In this document: positions 61,956 to 64,000 of the stretch, in pieces | How the letters are laid out: each line of letters starts with the position of its first letter | How positions within the stretch are numbered: the stretch's first letter is position 1 | NCBI GenBank assembly: GCA_045864775.1 | Contig: BTVR01000002.1 | Span: 1,116,001 to 1,180,000 of the forward strand | Length of the DNA stretch: 64,000 nt | Direction: 5' to 3' | Source: Macondimonas sp045864775 | GTDB lineage: Bacteria; Pseudomonadota; Gammaproteobacteria; UBA5335 | Made by a program: the position numbers and the translations under genes | Notes under the pieces: generated by a model | Databases searched by the model: none | The model's input: only the letters and a program-made list of their open reading frames with translations | What the model was told of the DNA's origin: nothing

Positions 61956-62765
61956 TCAGGCCAGGGCCTCGTCCGTCCAGACCTCGAAGCGCTCCAGCGT
62001 GTGCGCACCATAGGTCGTGGTGATCGCCACATCGGCCGCGTCGCGGCCGCGGGCAATCAGCACCCGTCCAATGCGGGGCTGGTTGTTGCGCGGATCGAAG
62101 GTGTGCCAGGCGCCGCCCAGGAAGACTTCCATCGATGCCGCAAAATCCATCGGCGCGTCCACCGGCGGTACGCCAATATCACCCAGATAGCTGGTGCAAT
62201 AGCGCGCCGGAATGTTGAGGCTGCGACAGAAGGCGATGGCGAGATGAGCGTAGTCGCGGCAGACACCGCAGCGCTCGTTGAAAGCTTCCCAAGCGCTTTT
62301 CGTAGGCCGGGCGTGCTCGTAGCCAAACACGATGTGGTTGTGGACAAAGTTGCAGATCGCCTGGACGCGCGCCCATCCCGGCGGCGCCCAGGCAAAGAGT
62401 TTCCAGGCGGCCTCGGACAACAGGTCGGATTCGCAATAGCGGCTCGGCAACAGATAGACCAGGGTTTCCTCCGGCAGGCATTCCACCGGATGCTGCACCG
62501 CCATCGGGAATACCGGTTCGAGCGTGCCGTGATCATTGATGAGCGTGTCAGCGTGCAGCCGGATGCGCCCGGCTGGCGCCACGAGGCGCGTGCACCAGTT
62601 GCCGAAGCCGTCGCGATACATGCTCATCGGCACCGGGGGGTCGGTACACATCTGGTCTGGGCGCACGAGGTCGGAGACGCGCGTGTAGTGCACGTTGAGC
62701 GTGATGATCATGGGCGTCGGCTGCGGACAACTGTAGACGATGTCGTAGCCCAGGCGAATCTGCAT
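61956..62765 (-). CDS. Transglutaminase-like cysteine protease-fold protein
   Basis: The 269-residue product begins MQIRLGYDIVYSCPQPTPMI, the N-terminal domain of this bacterial family, and has the catalytic triad Cys169 (ERCGVCRDYAHLA), His221 (AWHTFDPRN) and Asp224. Bacterial members may cleave or cross-link proteins or peptides; most are uncharacterised. There is no signal peptide, so it is probably cytoplasmic. It follows the N-formylglutamate amidohydrolase-like gene on the same strand, 100 bases away. Confidence 0.88.
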   Translation of the reverse strand: MQIRLGYDIVYSCPQPTPMIITLNVHYTRVSDLVRPDQMCTDPPVPMSMYRDGFGNWCTRLVAPAGRIRLHADTLINDHGTLEPVFPMAVQHPVECLPEETLVYLLPSRYCESDLLSEAAWKLFAWAPPGWARVQAICNFVHNHIVFGYEHARPTKSAWEAFNERCGVCRDYAHLAIAFCRSLNIPARYCTSYLGDIGVPPVDAPMDFAASMEVFLGGAWHTFDPRNNQPRIGRVLIARGRDAADVAITTTYGAHTLERFEVWTDEALA

Positions 62766-62867
62766 GGCGTTCCCTCGGGCGGTCGCGAGCAGTGCTCGCG
62801 GAGATTCCGAACAGCGAATCTGGAGCCGGAGCGGCGGCGCCGTCGGGTGGGGGTCTTGAGCGTGCGA

Positions 62868-63656
<789 letters not shown>

Positions 63657-63687
63657 CCGATCAACGCAATGCCTCTGCCTGCTCCGT

Positions 63688-64000
63688 TCACCGCGCCCCG
63701 CCCCCCGCCTGCCGGCCGCAGTCCCGAGAGAATGCCTTTCGCTGGACCCCGCGGGCGATGAGCCAGCACAACGCGGCCCAGGCAGCGCCCACCGCCCAGC
63801 CCGCCAAGACGTCGGTGGGCCAGTGGACACCGAGGTAAATCCGGCTGATCCCCACCACCACCGTGACACTGACGGCCACCAGCAGCAGGTACGCCTTGAT
63901 GTGCCAACGCCGTTCGATCCGGCTCAACATGGCAGCGAGGGTGAGGTAGGTAATGGCCGCCATCATGGCGTGACCGCTGGGGAAGCTGGCCGTATAGACG
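63688..64000 (-). CDS. PAP2-family phosphatase, C-terminal part (5' end outside window)
   Basis: The frame is open from the window edge; the visible part begins VYTASFPSGHAMMAAITYLT (motif 2, PSGH), has two or three membrane segments, and carries motif 3 as SRIYLGVHWPTDVLAG with its catalytic His. The tail is basic (RGVQRKAFSRDCGR). This is the third PAP2 gene of the window. Motif 1 lies beyond the edge, so size and substrate are unknown. Confidence 0.85.
   Translation of the reverse strand, partial: VYTASFPSGHAMMAAITYLTLAAMLSRIERRWHIKAYLLLVAVSVTVVVGISRIYLGVHWPTDVLAGWAVGAAWAALCWLIARGVQRKAFSRDCGRQAGGGAR

Overview
The window is GC-rich (about two thirds by eye), densely coded chromosome from a Gram-negative proteobacterium, most likely a gammaproteobacterium. 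The evidence is the order mreB-mreC-mreD-mrdA-rodA-mltB-rlpA divergent from gatCAB, the pncC-recA-recX-alaS block, the glnE-ilvE pair, an MCE/Mla-type lipid transporter, and a candidate CsrB/RsmZ-type regulatory RNA behind a GacA-like box. I cannot name the species. I recognised no tRNA, rRNA, CRISPR array, insertion sequence or phage gene.

Layout. 1-402 is the end of an Opp/Dpp-family ATPase. 403-2100 is a visibly AT-richer islet with a short reverse transcriptase (820-1575), an overlapping 46-codon ORF in front of it, about 300 bp of non-coding leader, and an unrecognised ORF behind it. 2193-9488 (minus) is the cell-elongation cluster. 9667-13772 (plus) holds gatCAB and hslO. 13697-18370 carries two GT39-type glycosyltransferases and two PAP2 phosphatases, probably for envelope lipid or glycan modification. 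18411-19207 has a NosL-like protein and a small membrane protein.

19298-22457 is a decayed accessory patch. It contains a cytochrome c peroxidase pseudogene, an unrecognised 468-aa coiled-coil protein, an Mrr-like membrane protein that lost its nuclease domain, and a 65-codon ORF. 22619-28555 has a NifZ-domain/SagB-type pair, a cstA-ybdD pair, msrA, the candidate CsrA-titrating RNA (minus strand, about 27679-28006) and dtd. 28781-35025 has a CigR-like protein, a BPSS1780-type membrane protein, emrB-emrA, nadC and glk.

35036-43016 holds divergent speE and speA, a beta-hydroxyacid dehydrogenase, an MCE lipid transporter with a STAS-fused permease, and a dienelactone hydrolase. 43075-49612 has a small secreted protein, glgP, two acyl-CoA dehydrogenase homologues and ilvE; 49662-57582 has glnE, pncC, recA, recX and alaS. 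57693-61555 pairs a quinohemoprotein alcohol dehydrogenase with an aldehyde dehydrogenase, suggesting periplasmic alcohol oxidation followed by aldehyde oxidation. The window ends with a transglutaminase-like protein, an N-formylglutamate amidohydrolase homologue and a third PAP2 protein cut by the edge.

The items most worth a second look are the reverse-transcriptase islet, the CsrB/RsmZ-like RNA with its GacA-like box, the Mrr-remnant/468-aa locus, the microhomology deletion in the peroxidase pseudogene, and the apparent frameshift at the start of mreC.
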